DNA of 64,000 nucleotides from Pseudomonadota bacterium (GTDB lineage Bacteria; Bdellovibrionota; UBA1018; CAIMNF01): NCBI GenBank assembly GCA_027488515.1, contig JAIYBN010000004.1, positions 551,252 to 615,251 of the forward strand, read 5' to 3'. Shown piece by piece: positions 8,333 to 16,302 of this stretch (position 1 is its first letter; each line of letters starts with the position of its first letter). The notes under the pieces were generated by a model. It saw only the letters and a program-made list of their open reading frames with translations, ran no database searches and was not told where the DNA came from. The position numbers and the translations under genes were made by a program.

Positions 8333-9697
8333 ATGCGTTTCATCATTCTTGCGTTGCTGACCCTGTCCAGCGTTCCTGCCATTGCACGTGCTTCCGATCA
8401 AGATCTCAAGCATCTTCCGAAGCCGTTCACCTACCGGGATTCCAAAGCGGTCTTCGCGGATTTTGAAGAAGCTTTGTACGAGGTGACCTACGACCTGGGT
8501 GCCAAGCAAGCCGTGGCCAAGGCGCAGATCCGGTTCCTGACCATTGAAGCCGGGTATCCGGTGTTCGATTCGGTGAAAACTCCCACCTCCCTTTCGTTGG
8601 ACGGCCAGGCGGTGACTTCCACCCTCACCCGCACTCCGAACCAGGAAAGCTCGGTCCGGGTCATCGACCGCCTGACCCAGCCGGGTGTCCACGAACTGGA
8701 CGTGATCCTGCCCCTCACGGATCTGGTCGAGTTCCGCCAGGACGGCGTCAAGAGCGCCTTCTGGACCTCCGACCTCGAAGACCGCAATTTCCTGGAGCGC
8801 TACCTTCCGGCGAACCTCGAGTTCGACCAGGTGAAGATGACCCTGATCCTCCGCTTCAAGGGGCTGCAATCGGAACAAACGATCTACACCAATGGATCGG
8901 TCCATCGCTACGACTCGACCACTTACGAGATCCGTTACCCGTCCCATTTCACCTCCTCCAGCATCTTTTTCCATACCGCGCCCAAAGGCCTTTATCCGGA
9001 GCTCCGCTTCGGACTCCGGTCGATCGACGGTCGGGAGCTTCCCGTGGTGCTGTACACCAACGGCGGGGTTTTCTCGTCTTCGCTGGACCGTTTGAAGGAC
9101 CGGGTGACTGCGGTGATCGCGGAGCTCGAGCGTGATTACGGTCCGTTCCCTCATCCCTCCATCACCGTTTACCTGGCTGGAGCGGGTGGAATGGAATATT
9201 GTGGCGCGACCATGACCGACTTCTCGGCTGTGGGCCACGAACTGTTCCACTCCTACTTCGCCCGCGGCATGATGCCGGCGAACGGCAATGCGGGCTGGGT
9301 GGACGAGGCTCTTGCCTCCTGGCGCGATGACGGCTATCAAGCCATCGGAAGCCTGTCCGGCAGCACGGGGATGTCGTCTCATCCTTATTACACCCGCTCG
9401 ACCGACCGTGCCGCATATTCCTTCGGCGAACGCTTCATGAGCTACCTGGACGGTAAAACCCGCTCGAAAGGCGGACTCAAACCGTTCATGCGGCACCTGA
9501 TCGCGACCCGGGTGTTCCGTCCGTTCCACATCGAGGAATTCATCGGATGGATGGGTGACTACTACCAATCCTCCTTCGTTGAGGACTTCAAACGCTACAC
9601 TTTCGGCACCCGCTCCCTGGAAAGTGCGTTGCCTGTCCGCAACTCGAACGAAGTGCACCAAAAGATGCATCCTGAGATGCTTCAATCCCTGCTCTAA
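8333..9697 (+). CDS. Exported M1-like (gluzincin) metallopeptidase
   Basis: The 454 aa product starts with a cleavable signal peptide (RFIILALLTLSSVPAIARA). It has the M1 aminopeptidase zinc signature HELFH (residues 302-306) followed after exactly 18 residues by the third ligand glutamate (GWVDEALASW). A GGMEY segment about 20 residues upstream corresponds to the GAMEN exopeptidase motif. The N-terminal ~230 residues look like an M1 beta-sandwich. It is much shorter than PepN, closer to small M1 homologues. Start ATG 8333 follows AAAGGGGG. Likely periplasmic or secreted peptide degradation. Confidence 0.82.
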   Translation: MRFIILALLTLSSVPAIARASDQDLKHLPKPFTYRDSKAVFADFEEALYEVTYDLGAKQAVAKAQIRFLTIEAGYPVFDSVKTPTSLSLDGQAVTSTLTRTPNQESSVRVIDRLTQPGVHELDVILPLTDLVEFRQDGVKSAFWTSDLEDRNFLERYLPANLEFDQVKMTLILRFKGLQSEQTIYTNGSVHRYDSTTYEIRYPSHFTSSSIFFHTAPKGLYPELRFGLRSIDGRELPVVLYTNGGVFSSSLDRLKDRVTAVIAELERDYGPFPHPSITVYLAGAGGMEYCGATMTDFSAVGHELFHSYFARGMMPANGNAGWVDEALASWRDDGYQAIGSLSGSTGMSSHPYYTRSTDRAAYSFGERFMSYLDGKTRSKGGLKPFMRHLIATRVFRPFHIEEFIGWMGDYYQSSFVEDFKRYTFGTRSLESALPVRNSNEVHQKMHPEMLQSLL

Positions 9698-9707
9698 GGA
9701 GAACCTG

Positions 9708-10154
9708 ATGAAGTCGAACACTTCCCGCCCTGTACTGACCCTCGAGGCTGCGCGGTTCCTGGTGGACCAAGCGGTGAAACACGCCTCTGAGACCGGCATG
9801 AGGATTTCGGTCGCTGTTCTCGACCATGCGGGACGCCTTCGGGCATTCGCCTCCATGGACGATGCCGCGCACGTGAGCCTGGAAGGCTCGATCAAGAAAG
9901 CCAAGACCGCCATGGGCTTCGGCCTTCCGACCGGGGACACCTGGTACCAGTTCATCAAAGACGATCCCATCCTGCTCCAAGGGGCACAACACCTTCCGGA
10001 CTTCATCCTCCTGGGCGGGGGCTCCCCTCTCAAGGCCAAGGGAGCCCTGATCGGAGCGATCGGAGTGAGCGGAGGCCATTACGCGCAGGATGAGAAGTGC
10101 GTGAATGCCGCACTCGATGCCCTCCAAAAACTGGATCCTGAATTCGGAGCATGA
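9708..10154 (+). CDS. GlcG/HbpS-like haem-binding family protein (DUF336)
   Basis: A 148 aa protein of the GlcG/HbpS fold: N-terminal LTLEAARFLVDQAVKHA, then MRISVAVLDHAGRLRAFASMDDA, and the C-terminal GALIGAIGVSGGHYAQDEKC, all typical of the family. Members include HbpS, an extracellular haem/redox sensor that works with the SenS kinase in Streptomyces. No signal peptide is visible here, so it is probably cytoplasmic. ATG 9708 follows AAGGAG. Its stop overlaps the start of a histidine kinase (ATGA), suggesting it may tune that kinase. Confidence 0.85.
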   Translation: MKSNTSRPVLTLEAARFLVDQAVKHASETGMRISVAVLDHAGRLRAFASMDDAAHVSLEGSIKKAKTAMGFGLPTGDTWYQFIKDDPILLQGAQHLPDFILLGGGSPLKAKGALIGAIGVSGGHYAQDEKCVNAALDALQKLDPEFGA

Positions 10155-11767
10155 GTCCATTTTCGAATCCCCACCTGCCTGCGGGAGCCTTGGCGCGGAC
10201 CCTCGAGCGCCTCACTCCTTTGTTGAGTCAGATCACCGAAACCACGAGCCTGAACGAACTGGGCCGGGCGATTTTGGATGTCCTGAAGAGGAACCTAGAA
10301 TTCAATTCCACCGGCTTCTATTTCATCAACCAGGAAACCGGGGCGCTCGAATTGATTCATGCCGAAGGACTTTCTCCCGATGAACGCGCAGCTGCGGAAG
10401 CCACTGCCCTGGATCGTCACCCCGGTTGGGTGATCCGGAACAAAACCACCTGGCTGAGCGGGAACGATCCCGAGCCCCAAATGGAATTCCAGAAACGCCT
10501 TCACCTGGCTTCCAGGCTCTACTGCCCGATCCTGTTCCAAGGGGAATGCGTGGGAACGATCGGCGTGGTCTCAGACAAGGAAAACGCCTTCAACACCGAT
10601 CACCGGGCTTACCTCGAGTTCATTTGCAGGATCGTGTCGATCACCTACGAGAACATCGTTCACATGGAAGCGCTTGAGAAAAACCGTGAGCGGATGGATC
10701 AGGCGATCCGTTCTCTCAAGTTCGGGATCTGGGATTGGGACCTGAAAAAGAACGTCCTGATCTGGGATGATTTCATGTACGAACTGTACGAAATCTCGAA
10801 GGGGGAATTCACGGGCGCGTATCAAGCTTTTGAAAAAACCCTTCATCCGGACGATGTGGGAAGGGTTGAGCAAGAATTGGCTGAAACCATCCGCATCAGG
10901 AAGGATTTCAAAGCCGAATTCCGCGTGGTGACCCCTGCCGGAGATGTGAAGCGGATTGCAGCCAGTGCCCGATGCACCTTCGGTGCGGACGGAGCTGTCG
11001 AGCGACTGGTGGGAGCGAACTGGGACGTGACCGAGATCCGTGAAAAAGAGGTCCAGATGCTCCACATCTCGAAAATGTCGAGTTTGGGTGAGATGTCAGC
11101 CGGGATCGCGCACGAAATCAACAATCCTTTGGCCATCATTCTCGGAAAGGCCCAGCATTTGAAATTGATGCTGGCCAAGAACAACCCTCCTCTCGATACA
11201 GTGTCAAAAGGAGTCGAGGTGATCGAGCAGACTTCGAACCGGATCGCCCGGATCGTCAAGGGGCTCCAGATTTTCTCCCGTGACGGTAACCGTGACTCCT
11301 ACGAACGGAAGAGCATCCAAGAAATCATCGAAGACACTGTCAGCTTCTGCCACGCCAAATTCCGGAGCCACCAGACGGAGCTCAAAATCGATCCGGTTCC
11401 CGAGGGCCTTTCGATCGAGTGCCAATCCACCCAGATCTCCCAGGTCCTCCTGAACCTCCTCAACAATGCTTTTGATGCCGTACAGGAATTGGATGAACGC
11501 TGGGTCCGTGTGGCGGTCCAGGATGTCGGAGAGCGGGTGGAGATCAGGGTCTCCGATTCCGGAAGCGGGATTCCAGCCGATGTTGCAAAGAAGATTCTCG
11601 AGCCCTTCTTCACCACCAAGGAGGTCGGCAAGGGCACCGGGCTCGGGCTCAGCATCTCACTCGGGATCGTGAAATCGCATCAAGGTGATTTCAAACTCGA
11701 CCGGAGCCAGCCCCACACCACCTTCGTCGTGACCTTGCCGAAACGCCATGCCCCCCAAAAAGCCTGA
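10151..11767 (+). CDS. Soluble sensor histidine kinase (GAF-PAS-HisKA-HATPase)
   Basis: The 538 aa product has no membrane segment. Domains in order: a GAF-like domain (about 15-170), a PAS/PAC domain (about 185-295, ending GANWDVTEIREKE), HisKA with the phospho-accepting His321 in AGIAHEINNPLAI, and a HATPase with N box (LLNLLNNAFDA), G1 (DSGSGIP), F box (EPFFTTK) and G2 (GKGTGLGLS). No response regulator is next to it, so its partner is elsewhere. It is translationally coupled to the GlcG/HbpS-like gene upstream and overlaps the DUF2288 gene by 20 nt. Confidence 0.92.
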   Translation: MSPFSNPHLPAGALARTLERLTPLLSQITETTSLNELGRAILDVLKRNLEFNSTGFYFINQETGALELIHAEGLSPDERAAAEATALDRHPGWVIRNKTTWLSGNDPEPQMEFQKRLHLASRLYCPILFQGECVGTIGVVSDKENAFNTDHRAYLEFICRIVSITYENIVHMEALEKNRERMDQAIRSLKFGIWDWDLKKNVLIWDDFMYELYEISKGEFTGAYQAFEKTLHPDDVGRVEQELAETIRIRKDFKAEFRVVTPAGDVKRIAASARCTFGADGAVERLVGANWDVTEIREKEVQMLHISKMSSLGEMSAGIAHEINNPLAIILGKAQHLKLMLAKNNPPLDTVSKGVEVIEQTSNRIARIVKGLQIFSRDGNRDSYERKSIQEIIEDTVSFCHAKFRSHQTELKIDPVPEGLSIECQSTQISQVLLNLLNNAFDAVQELDERWVRVAVQDVGERVEIRVSDSGSGIPADVAKKILEPFFTTKEVGKGTGLGLSISLGIVKSHQGDFKLDRSQPHTTFVVTLPKRHAPQKA

Positions 11768-12062
11768 AACCGACTCCCTCCGCGCTGAACTGGAAAAATC
11801 ACTGGGCCCGGCCGAATGGTCCCTCATCCGGAAGCAGATGCCAAAAGATACGGTCATCGTGGTGGCGCCGTCCCTGGAACTGATCGAAGTCGCCTTGGCT
11901 GTGGCCAAAAACGAAGAGTCCCGGGTCAAAGCATGGATCGAGTCCGGTGAAATCACCAAACCCGATCTTGACATGCTTTCAAGCTGGGAGAAGACCCAAG
12001 ACCGCACCTTTTTGTGTGTCGTGGTCCATCCCTTCGTTTTGATCCAGAAGTTCGGAAATTAA
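11748..12062 (+). CDS. DUF2288 family protein
   Basis: A 104 aa cytoplasmic protein with a DUF2288-like arrangement: LGPAEWSLIRKQM, a beta strand IVVAPSLELIEVALAVA, VKAWIESGEI, and the terminal CVVVHPFVLIQ. The function of this family is unknown. The start lies 20 nt inside the histidine kinase gene, so the two are co-translated. It converges with, and overlaps by 4 nt, the M14 carboxypeptidase gene on the other strand. Confidence 0.75.
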   Translation: MPPKKPETDSLRAELEKSLGPAEWSLIRKQMPKDTVIVVAPSLELIEVALAVAKNEESRVKAWIESGEITKPDLDMLSSWEKTQDRTFLCVVVHPFVLIQKFGN

Positions 12063-13474
12063 AGGTTCGTCAGCGAAAGATCGGTCCGCAGGCGGGTCTC
12101 ACCCACGGTGACGACCTTGCTCGAACGCTTCAAGCCTGGAGCCTCGACACTGATCTCATACTGCCCGGGGTTGAGGATCACGGTATAGAAGCCTTCTGCA
12201 GCAGGGCGAACCTTCTGTTTGAAGGACCCTCCGACAGAACGGATTTCGAGGTTGGCATTCTGCACACCCATTCCGCTCGGACCACGGACCTGCCCGTAAA
12301 CGGAGGCCCCGTCCATGCGGGACAGGAGGTACTTCCATCCTGCGCGCTGACCGGTGACCGTCTTGTCCCTCCACTGGGCGTAAGAAGGTTGGAAGCCCTG
12401 GGAGGTCGAATTGACTTCGATCACGTAGGGAATCACTCCTGCAACGGCGTAGTGCCAGTCGATGTCCCCGCCATCCACCGAGTAAAGCAACTCGGGTGCG
12501 GTTCCGGCACGGTAGGTCCCACGCCCGTCGTCTTTCACGAGCTTCGTCGCAAGTTCCTTGCCGATTTTCTCGACCACCTCATGGGTCTCGGTCTTCTGAC
12601 CGGCGCAGCCGTAAGGGTAAATCACGATCTCGCTGTAGGAGTGGTAGGAAATCGAAAACACAGGACGGATGCTCGACACGAAGTTCATCATGACTTGGGT
12701 CTCGGGTTCGGACCCTGCACTGTCACCCCGGAAGTCCTGCGCCCAGCGGGAGCCGCTCGAACCGCGACAGCTGTTCCAGGCAAAAGGATAGTTCCGGTTG
12801 ATGTCGACCCCGTATCCACCGCGGGCGTTCTTGCGCCACATGGAGTCGCTGGTCCAGACCAGGTTGTTCCCGTCCACGTTGAACATGGGAATCACATCGA
12901 TCACATAGTTCCGGAGCCACTGGGTGATCTGGGCGTCTTTGCCATACCCTTGGAGGAGCTGGTCGATGATGTCGAGGCCCACTTCCGAGGTCATCACCTC
13001 ACGGGCGTGGTGCATGGAATTGAAGAACACGTGGGGTTTGGATGCGGTCGCCTTCGAGGCGTTCTCGGTGATCTGGATCGCCCAGATGTCACGGCCTTGG
13101 AGGGATTTTCCGATGGAAACGAGTTTTGTGATCGAAGGATAGGCTGCCGCGAACTGCTTCAACGCCGACTCGATCTTGGTCGGGTTCTGATAGCGGGAAT
13201 CGGGAGCCGAGGAGTCCACTTTTTCGAGAATTTCACGGAAACGGAAACCATTCCGGGAAAGCCATTCGGACTGTGCGGGATTCACGAGCAAATCGGCTTC
13301 ACGGGTGTCGAGATTCACACCGGCCACGTCGATCGACTGGCTCTGGATGCGCTTCATCCCCTCACGGTAGTCGGACAACTGAACCCGGACCAGACGGTTG
13401 CCAGTGGAGTGGGCCTCGACAGGACGGCCGGACAGGACAGTGAATGCTAGCAAAAGAACGATGAATGATCTCAT
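12059..13474 (-). CDS. Exported M14 zinc carboxypeptidase with C-terminal Ig-like domain
   Basis: A 471 aa exported protein. A signal peptide (RSFIVLLLAFTVLSGRPVEA) is followed by a propeptide-like region (to about 100) and an M14 domain with zinc ligands in HHAREVMTSE (HxxE) and SYHSYSE (third His), plus the catalytic glutamate in YVIEVNST. After about 390 comes a carboxypeptidase-regulatory-like beta domain (VYGQVRGPSGMGVQNANLEI). The ORF track start is 17 codons too early; ATG 13474 follows GGGGGAA. Likely a secreted or periplasmic carboxypeptidase. Confidence 0.9.
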   Translation of the reverse strand: MRSFIVLLLAFTVLSGRPVEAHSTGNRLVRVQLSDYREGMKRIQSQSIDVAGVNLDTREADLLVNPAQSEWLSRNGFRFREILEKVDSSAPDSRYQNPTKIESALKQFAAAYPSITKLVSIGKSLQGRDIWAIQITENASKATASKPHVFFNSMHHAREVMTSEVGLDIIDQLLQGYGKDAQITQWLRNYVIDVIPMFNVDGNNLVWTSDSMWRKNARGGYGVDINRNYPFAWNSCRGSSGSRWAQDFRGDSAGSEPETQVMMNFVSSIRPVFSISYHSYSEIVIYPYGCAGQKTETHEVVEKIGKELATKLVKDDGRGTYRAGTAPELLYSVDGGDIDWHYAVAGVIPYVIEVNSTSQGFQPSYAQWRDKTVTGQRAGWKYLLSRMDGASVYGQVRGPSGMGVQNANLEIRSVGGSFKQKVRPAAEGFYTVILNPGQYEISVEAPGLKRSSKVVTVGETRLRTDLSLTNL

Positions 13475-13559
13475 TGTGGATTCCCCCAGTGGCGAGAGTG
13501 TCTCTGAAGGAATGCGGAGTTTCAACCGCTTTCTGCAGGCACGCCTGCCGGGCGCGTCA

Positions 13560-14063
13560 TCACTTCTTCGAGTTCCGGATGGCCCGGAATGCCGCCGCCC
13601 TCAACTCCTCGTCGGAACCCTGGATGAGCTCCCGGTGCACCTCGTGTCGGACGCGTTCCTTCACCCCCGCACTTAATTTCGAACGGAGCAACCCCAGAAA
13701 CCCCGGCTCGGCCACCATGACGAGCTCGGTGAACTCGTGGTGCCCGAGAGCCTCCTCGAGTCTCCGGGCCACAGCGCCCGCGAAGTGTTCCACATTCCGT
13801 TCGGCGTGGTGGAAGGTCCGGTCCAGGGAGTGCCGGATGGTTCCGCCCCCGCTGCTTGACATGCCCGAACCGGGACGGTCGGAGTCGAAGTCGCTCTCCA
13901 TCCGACTCCCGGCCGGATTCTCCAGGCGGTCCACAAACTGGAAGTGCTGGTCAGGAAGGTCCTTGTAAAAGACCGCTCCGGTCTGATTGGCGAAGACGAA
14001 CCAACGGGACTTCCGTTCTTTGACCGTATGATCCCTGAAATAGTTTCCGGCACCTGTTCTCAT
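13560..14063 (-). CDS. Host-attachment-protein family (PF10116-like)
   Basis: A 167 aa protein with the family pattern WFVFANQTGAVFY at the N terminus, SDRPGSG in the middle, then FAGAVARRLEEAL, LVMVAEPGFLGLLRSKL and a terminal helix. Despite the family name (from a plant-adhesion study), members are cytoplasmic and are related in pattern to the bacterial aRF1/ribosome-rescue-like fold; the biochemical role is not settled. ATG 14063 has GAGG upstream and is preferred over the longer ORF. It lies 7 nt downstream of the CBS gene, so the two probably form one operon. Confidence 0.75.
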   Translation of the reverse strand: MRTGAGNYFRDHTVKERKSRWFVFANQTGAVFYKDLPDQHFQFVDRLENPAGSRMESDFDSDRPGSGMSSSGGGTIRHSLDRTFHHAERNVEHFAGAVARRLEEALGHHEFTELVMVAEPGFLGLLRSKLSAGVKERVRHEVHRELIQGSDEELRAAAFRAIRNSKK

Positions 14064-14070
14064 GGAATCC

Positions 14071-14529
14071 TCACAGGAGGTGTGGACGGCGTTCGGTTTC
14101 CACCTCGTGCTGACGGTCGGAAACTTTGACGACGAGTTCCAGTTCGTCCGCAAGAACCGCCAGCAACTCGTGACTGGTCACGATTCCGGAAAGGCTCCCC
14201 GTTCCGTCAACGAGCGGAATCCGGTTGATCCCGTGTTGCTTCATCAGATTGAGCACATGATAAAAGCTGTCGCTGATTTTCGCCGAAACGAACTCGGACG
14301 ACATGACGTCACGGACCAGAACGCCGTCCGGAGGAATCCCGAAAGCACAAGTGGACACGACAATGTCCCGATCGGTCAGCACCCCCACGGGGACCTCCCG
14401 GATGCCCTCTTTCCTCACCACCACCAGGCTACCCACGTGGCGGTCTCGCATCAGCTTGGACGCTTCTTTCAGATTTTCGGCCCCGGATACGGTGACCACT
14501 TTACGATTGGCAATTTTCTCGAGAATCAC
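14071..14529 (-). CDS. CBS-domain pair protein
   Basis: A 152 aa protein that consists almost entirely of two CBS repeats: first SGAENLKEASKLMRDRHVGSLVVV..GVLTDRDI, second AKISDSFYHVLNLMKQHGINRIPLV..GIVTSHEL. Such stand-alone Bateman modules bind adenosine nucleotides and act as energy or stress sensors. The GTG start at 14529 has GGAG 8 nt upstream; the longer ORF-track start would run through a large hairpin. Co-directional with the host-attachment-family gene. Confidence 0.85.
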   Translation of the reverse strand: MILEKIANRKVVTVSGAENLKEASKLMRDRHVGSLVVVRKEGIREVPVGVLTDRDIVVSTCAFGIPPDGVLVRDVMSSEFVSAKISDSFYHVLNLMKQHGINRIPLVDGTGSLSGIVTSHELLAVLADELELVVKVSDRQHEVETERRPHLL

Positions 14530-14900
14530 GATTCTTTCTCCTTGGCATGATGAGCCCGGTCCGGAAACCACGAAGGCTCCGGACCGGGTGGCAGTCAAAT
14601 CACTGGTTCAACCGCCGTTCCGGGCTCAGGGCCCGGGACTGACACTCCCCGGAGGGAGCGGGTTCACGAACAAGACACTCAGTCGTTTTTGGATCTCTCC
14701 ATAAGCACACCACCTGCCTTCCAGCCGCTCGTGCCGCCGGAGAAGAGAGCAAGGGAGGTGCCAGTGGTCCGCCCCTTGAATCTCAGGTGCTTACAGGATC
14801 AGGCAACCCGATGACGGGACGTTTTCCTCTCCCGACGGGACAATGGATTTATGACGCGTCAGGGCTTTTATCCGCGGAGTCCTTCTCATATGATTCCTTC
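14530..14900. other. Hairpin-rich intergenic region (possible structured RNA)
   Basis: This 371-base gap carries nested inverted repeats but no convincing ORF. I see an 11-bp stem CCCGGTCCGGA/TCCGGACCGGG (14555-14588) and CCGGGC/GCCCGG (14620-14636). A third stem, GACTGA/TCAGTC (14637-14684), encloses smaller hairpins and is followed by GTTTTT. A rod-like element is closed by TAAGCAC/GTGCTTA (14702-14793) with inner pairing of CACC and GGTG. The first stem would lie in the 5' leader of the CBS gene. It may be an RNA gene or a regulatory leader. No known RNA class was recognised. Confidence 0.4.
14889..14894 (+). promoter_or_regulatory. Leaderless-type -10 box of the 14901 gene
   Basis: TATGAT (5 of 6 to TATAAT) ends exactly 6 nt before ATG 14901, and no ribosome-binding site is present. 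No good -35 is visible at the normal distance. Confidence 0.45.
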
Positions 14901-15293
14901 ATGAGTCTGTTCCTGCCTTTCATCGCTCAAGGATTTCTCGCCGGTGTCGCTCTCGCCTCCACCCCACCCCTTCAGTGGGTGGATCTTGAACCGGGAATCC
15001 TCGTCAAACTCTCCGCCCCGTTGACGGTCACTCCCTCACTTCAATTTGAAAAGGGGGCGAGATTCGCCGTCAATCATTCGGAGCCGCTCCCTGCCATCAA
15101 GGTCCAGCTGCTGAAACTCCGCCATTATCCGTGTCAGGGGGACCTGGCGGAGAAGCGTGTGGAAATGACGATCCTCGATTCCGGCCAGGGCTTCGAGATG
15201 GAAAAGGGATGTGAGATCTCGCTCTATCACGAGTACCACGAGTTTTATCGCCCGAGTCTCTTCGAACAGCTCCTCGAACGGGAAGATCAGTGA
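14901..15293 (+). CDS. Hypothetical exported protein
   Basis: A 130 aa protein beginning with a signal peptide (SLFLPFIAQGFLAGVALAS) followed by a small soluble domain with two cysteines and many charged residues. I recognise no family. The ORF track begins earlier, but ATG 14901 gives a proper signal peptide and sits 6 nt after a -10 hexamer. The stop overlaps the GTG start of the thioesterase gene (GTGA), so they are co-transcribed. Confidence 0.65.
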   Translation: MSLFLPFIAQGFLAGVALASTPPLQWVDLEPGILVKLSAPLTVTPSLQFEKGARFAVNHSEPLPAIKVQLLKLRHYPCQGDLAEKRVEMTILDSGQGFEMEKGCEISLYHEYHEFYRPSLFEQLLEREDQ

Positions 15294-15781
15294 GCCTTCC
15301 CTGGCAGGTCCCCTTCAGGCCGGAGTCTGAATTCGGTCACCTCACCCGACCGAGATTCTTGAATTGGGAAAAAAGCTTCGTTTCCGGTCCCGAGAGCCCG
15401 CTCTTCGAAGTATCGCATTGGAAGTCTCCGGAAACTCCGGACTGGCTTCTGACCAAAGTTTCGTTCAAGCCCCGGGCCGAAGGCCCTCCCGGCCACGTAC
15501 ATGGCGGAGCCTCGGCAGGCTTGCTCGACGAGGTGATGGGAGTGCTCGCCTGGGATAGGGATCACACTTGCGTGACCCGTTCACTCCAAGTTCATTACTC
15601 ACGGGCCCTTCCGATCGGATTGGAAGCCAGGGTGTTCACCCGATTGGTGAAGGTCGAGTCGCGCACACTTGAGGTGCATTCCACCGTTTACAACCAGGAC
15701 GCACTCCCCTTCGTTTCGTGCCAGGGGATTTTTCACATCCTGAGTGAAGAGCAACTCGCGAGATTCAAAAACGGGTTCTGA
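15290..15781 (+). CDS. PaaI-like hotdog-fold thioesterase
   Basis: A 163 aa single-domain hotdog protein. The segment GPPGHVHGGASAGLLDEVMG is the catalytic region of PaaI/THEM4-type acyl-CoA thioesterases (HGG..A..DE). The following strands SLQVHYSRALPIG and ARVFTRLVKVESRTLEV complete the fold. It would hydrolyse an acyl- or aryl-CoA ester in the cytoplasm; the substrate is unknown. The GTG start overlaps the upstream gene's stop. Its 3' end overlaps the convergent gene by 17 nt. Confidence 0.85.
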   Translation: MSLPWQVPFRPESEFGHLTRPRFLNWEKSFVSGPESPLFEVSHWKSPETPDWLLTKVSFKPRAEGPPGHVHGGASAGLLDEVMGVLAWDRDHTCVTRSLQVHYSRALPIGLEARVFTRLVKVESRTLEVHSTVYNQDALPFVSCQGIFHILSEEQLARFKNGF

Positions 15782-16238
15782 GCAGGTTACGGTTTCCGGC
15801 TTCGAGAGCGGGGCCCGGCTGGACCAGCTTCTCATTCAATCCCTCGGTCCGCCCCCCCAGCACGGCCAAAAGGACATCGCCGAAAGCGAGAATCCCCTCA
15901 AAGCGGGACTTGTCCCCCGTGCGAAGATCGGTGAATTCGACATCGAAAAAATCGCCATCCGAGTAAGAGGATTCTTCGATCCGGATTTCAAAAGGATGAG
16001 CGGCCACGCGGGCACGGGCCACTCCCGGAGCAGTCACTTTCACTTCCGGGCAATGACTCTGGAGCGCGTGATAAACTTTCTGTTTCCGGTCGTTCAGCGT
16101 GTACGGCAGGACCACGCAATTCCGGACCCGGTCGATCAGATAGCCCAGCACCTTCGGGGAGATGCCGGATTCGTCCGCGCGAGCCGGGGACGGAAGCAGG
16201 GTCAGGAAACTGAGAAGAACGAGGACTTGAACTTTCAT
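15765..16238 (-). CDS. Hypothetical exported protein
   Basis: A 157 aa protein with a clean signal peptide (KVQVLVLLSFLTLLPSPARA) and a mature domain of about 135 aa containing two cysteines (NCVVLPY, HCPEVKV) that could form a disulfide. No family recognised. ATG 16238 follows AAGGAGG. It is transcribed away from the LysR gene, so the LysR-type regulator could control it, but only position supports that. Confidence 0.7.
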   Translation of the reverse strand: MKVQVLVLLSFLTLLPSPARADESGISPKVLGYLIDRVRNCVVLPYTLNDRKQKVYHALQSHCPEVKVTAPGVARARVAAHPFEIRIEESSYSDGDFFDVEFTDLRTGDKSRFEGILAFGDVLLAVLGGRTEGLNEKLVQPGPALEAGNRNLLRTRF

Positions 16239-16290
16239 GGCCTCCTTCTACCCCCGAATGGATATGAACAAAAGTCATTTTATGTGATAG

Positions 16291-16296
16291 TATTAT
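16291..16296 (+). promoter_or_regulatory. Leaderless-type -10 box of the LysR gene
   Basis: TATTAT (5 of 6) ends exactly 6 nt before ATG 16303 in an AT-rich stretch; there is no Shine-Dalgarno sequence. The divergent gene starts 64 nt to the left. Confidence 0.5.
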
Positions 16297-16302
16297 TCCA
16301 AT

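Noticed and set aside
8186-10039. 617-codon minus-strand ORF opposite the M1 peptidase and GlcG-like genes
   Set aside because: It is a mirror of strongly coding plus-strand genes with high third-position GC; its translation has no domain pattern and it ignores gene boundaries. The same holds for 5746-6786, 12014-13450, 37498-39261, 44155-45978, 50959-52155 and 55999-57126.
14535-14800. Considered as SRP, RNase P, tmRNA or tRNA gene
   Set aside because: I could not find the SRP apical loop GGAAGG..AGCAG, the RNase P P4 elements, tmRNA ends or a tRNA cloverleaf on either strand, so no class is assigned.
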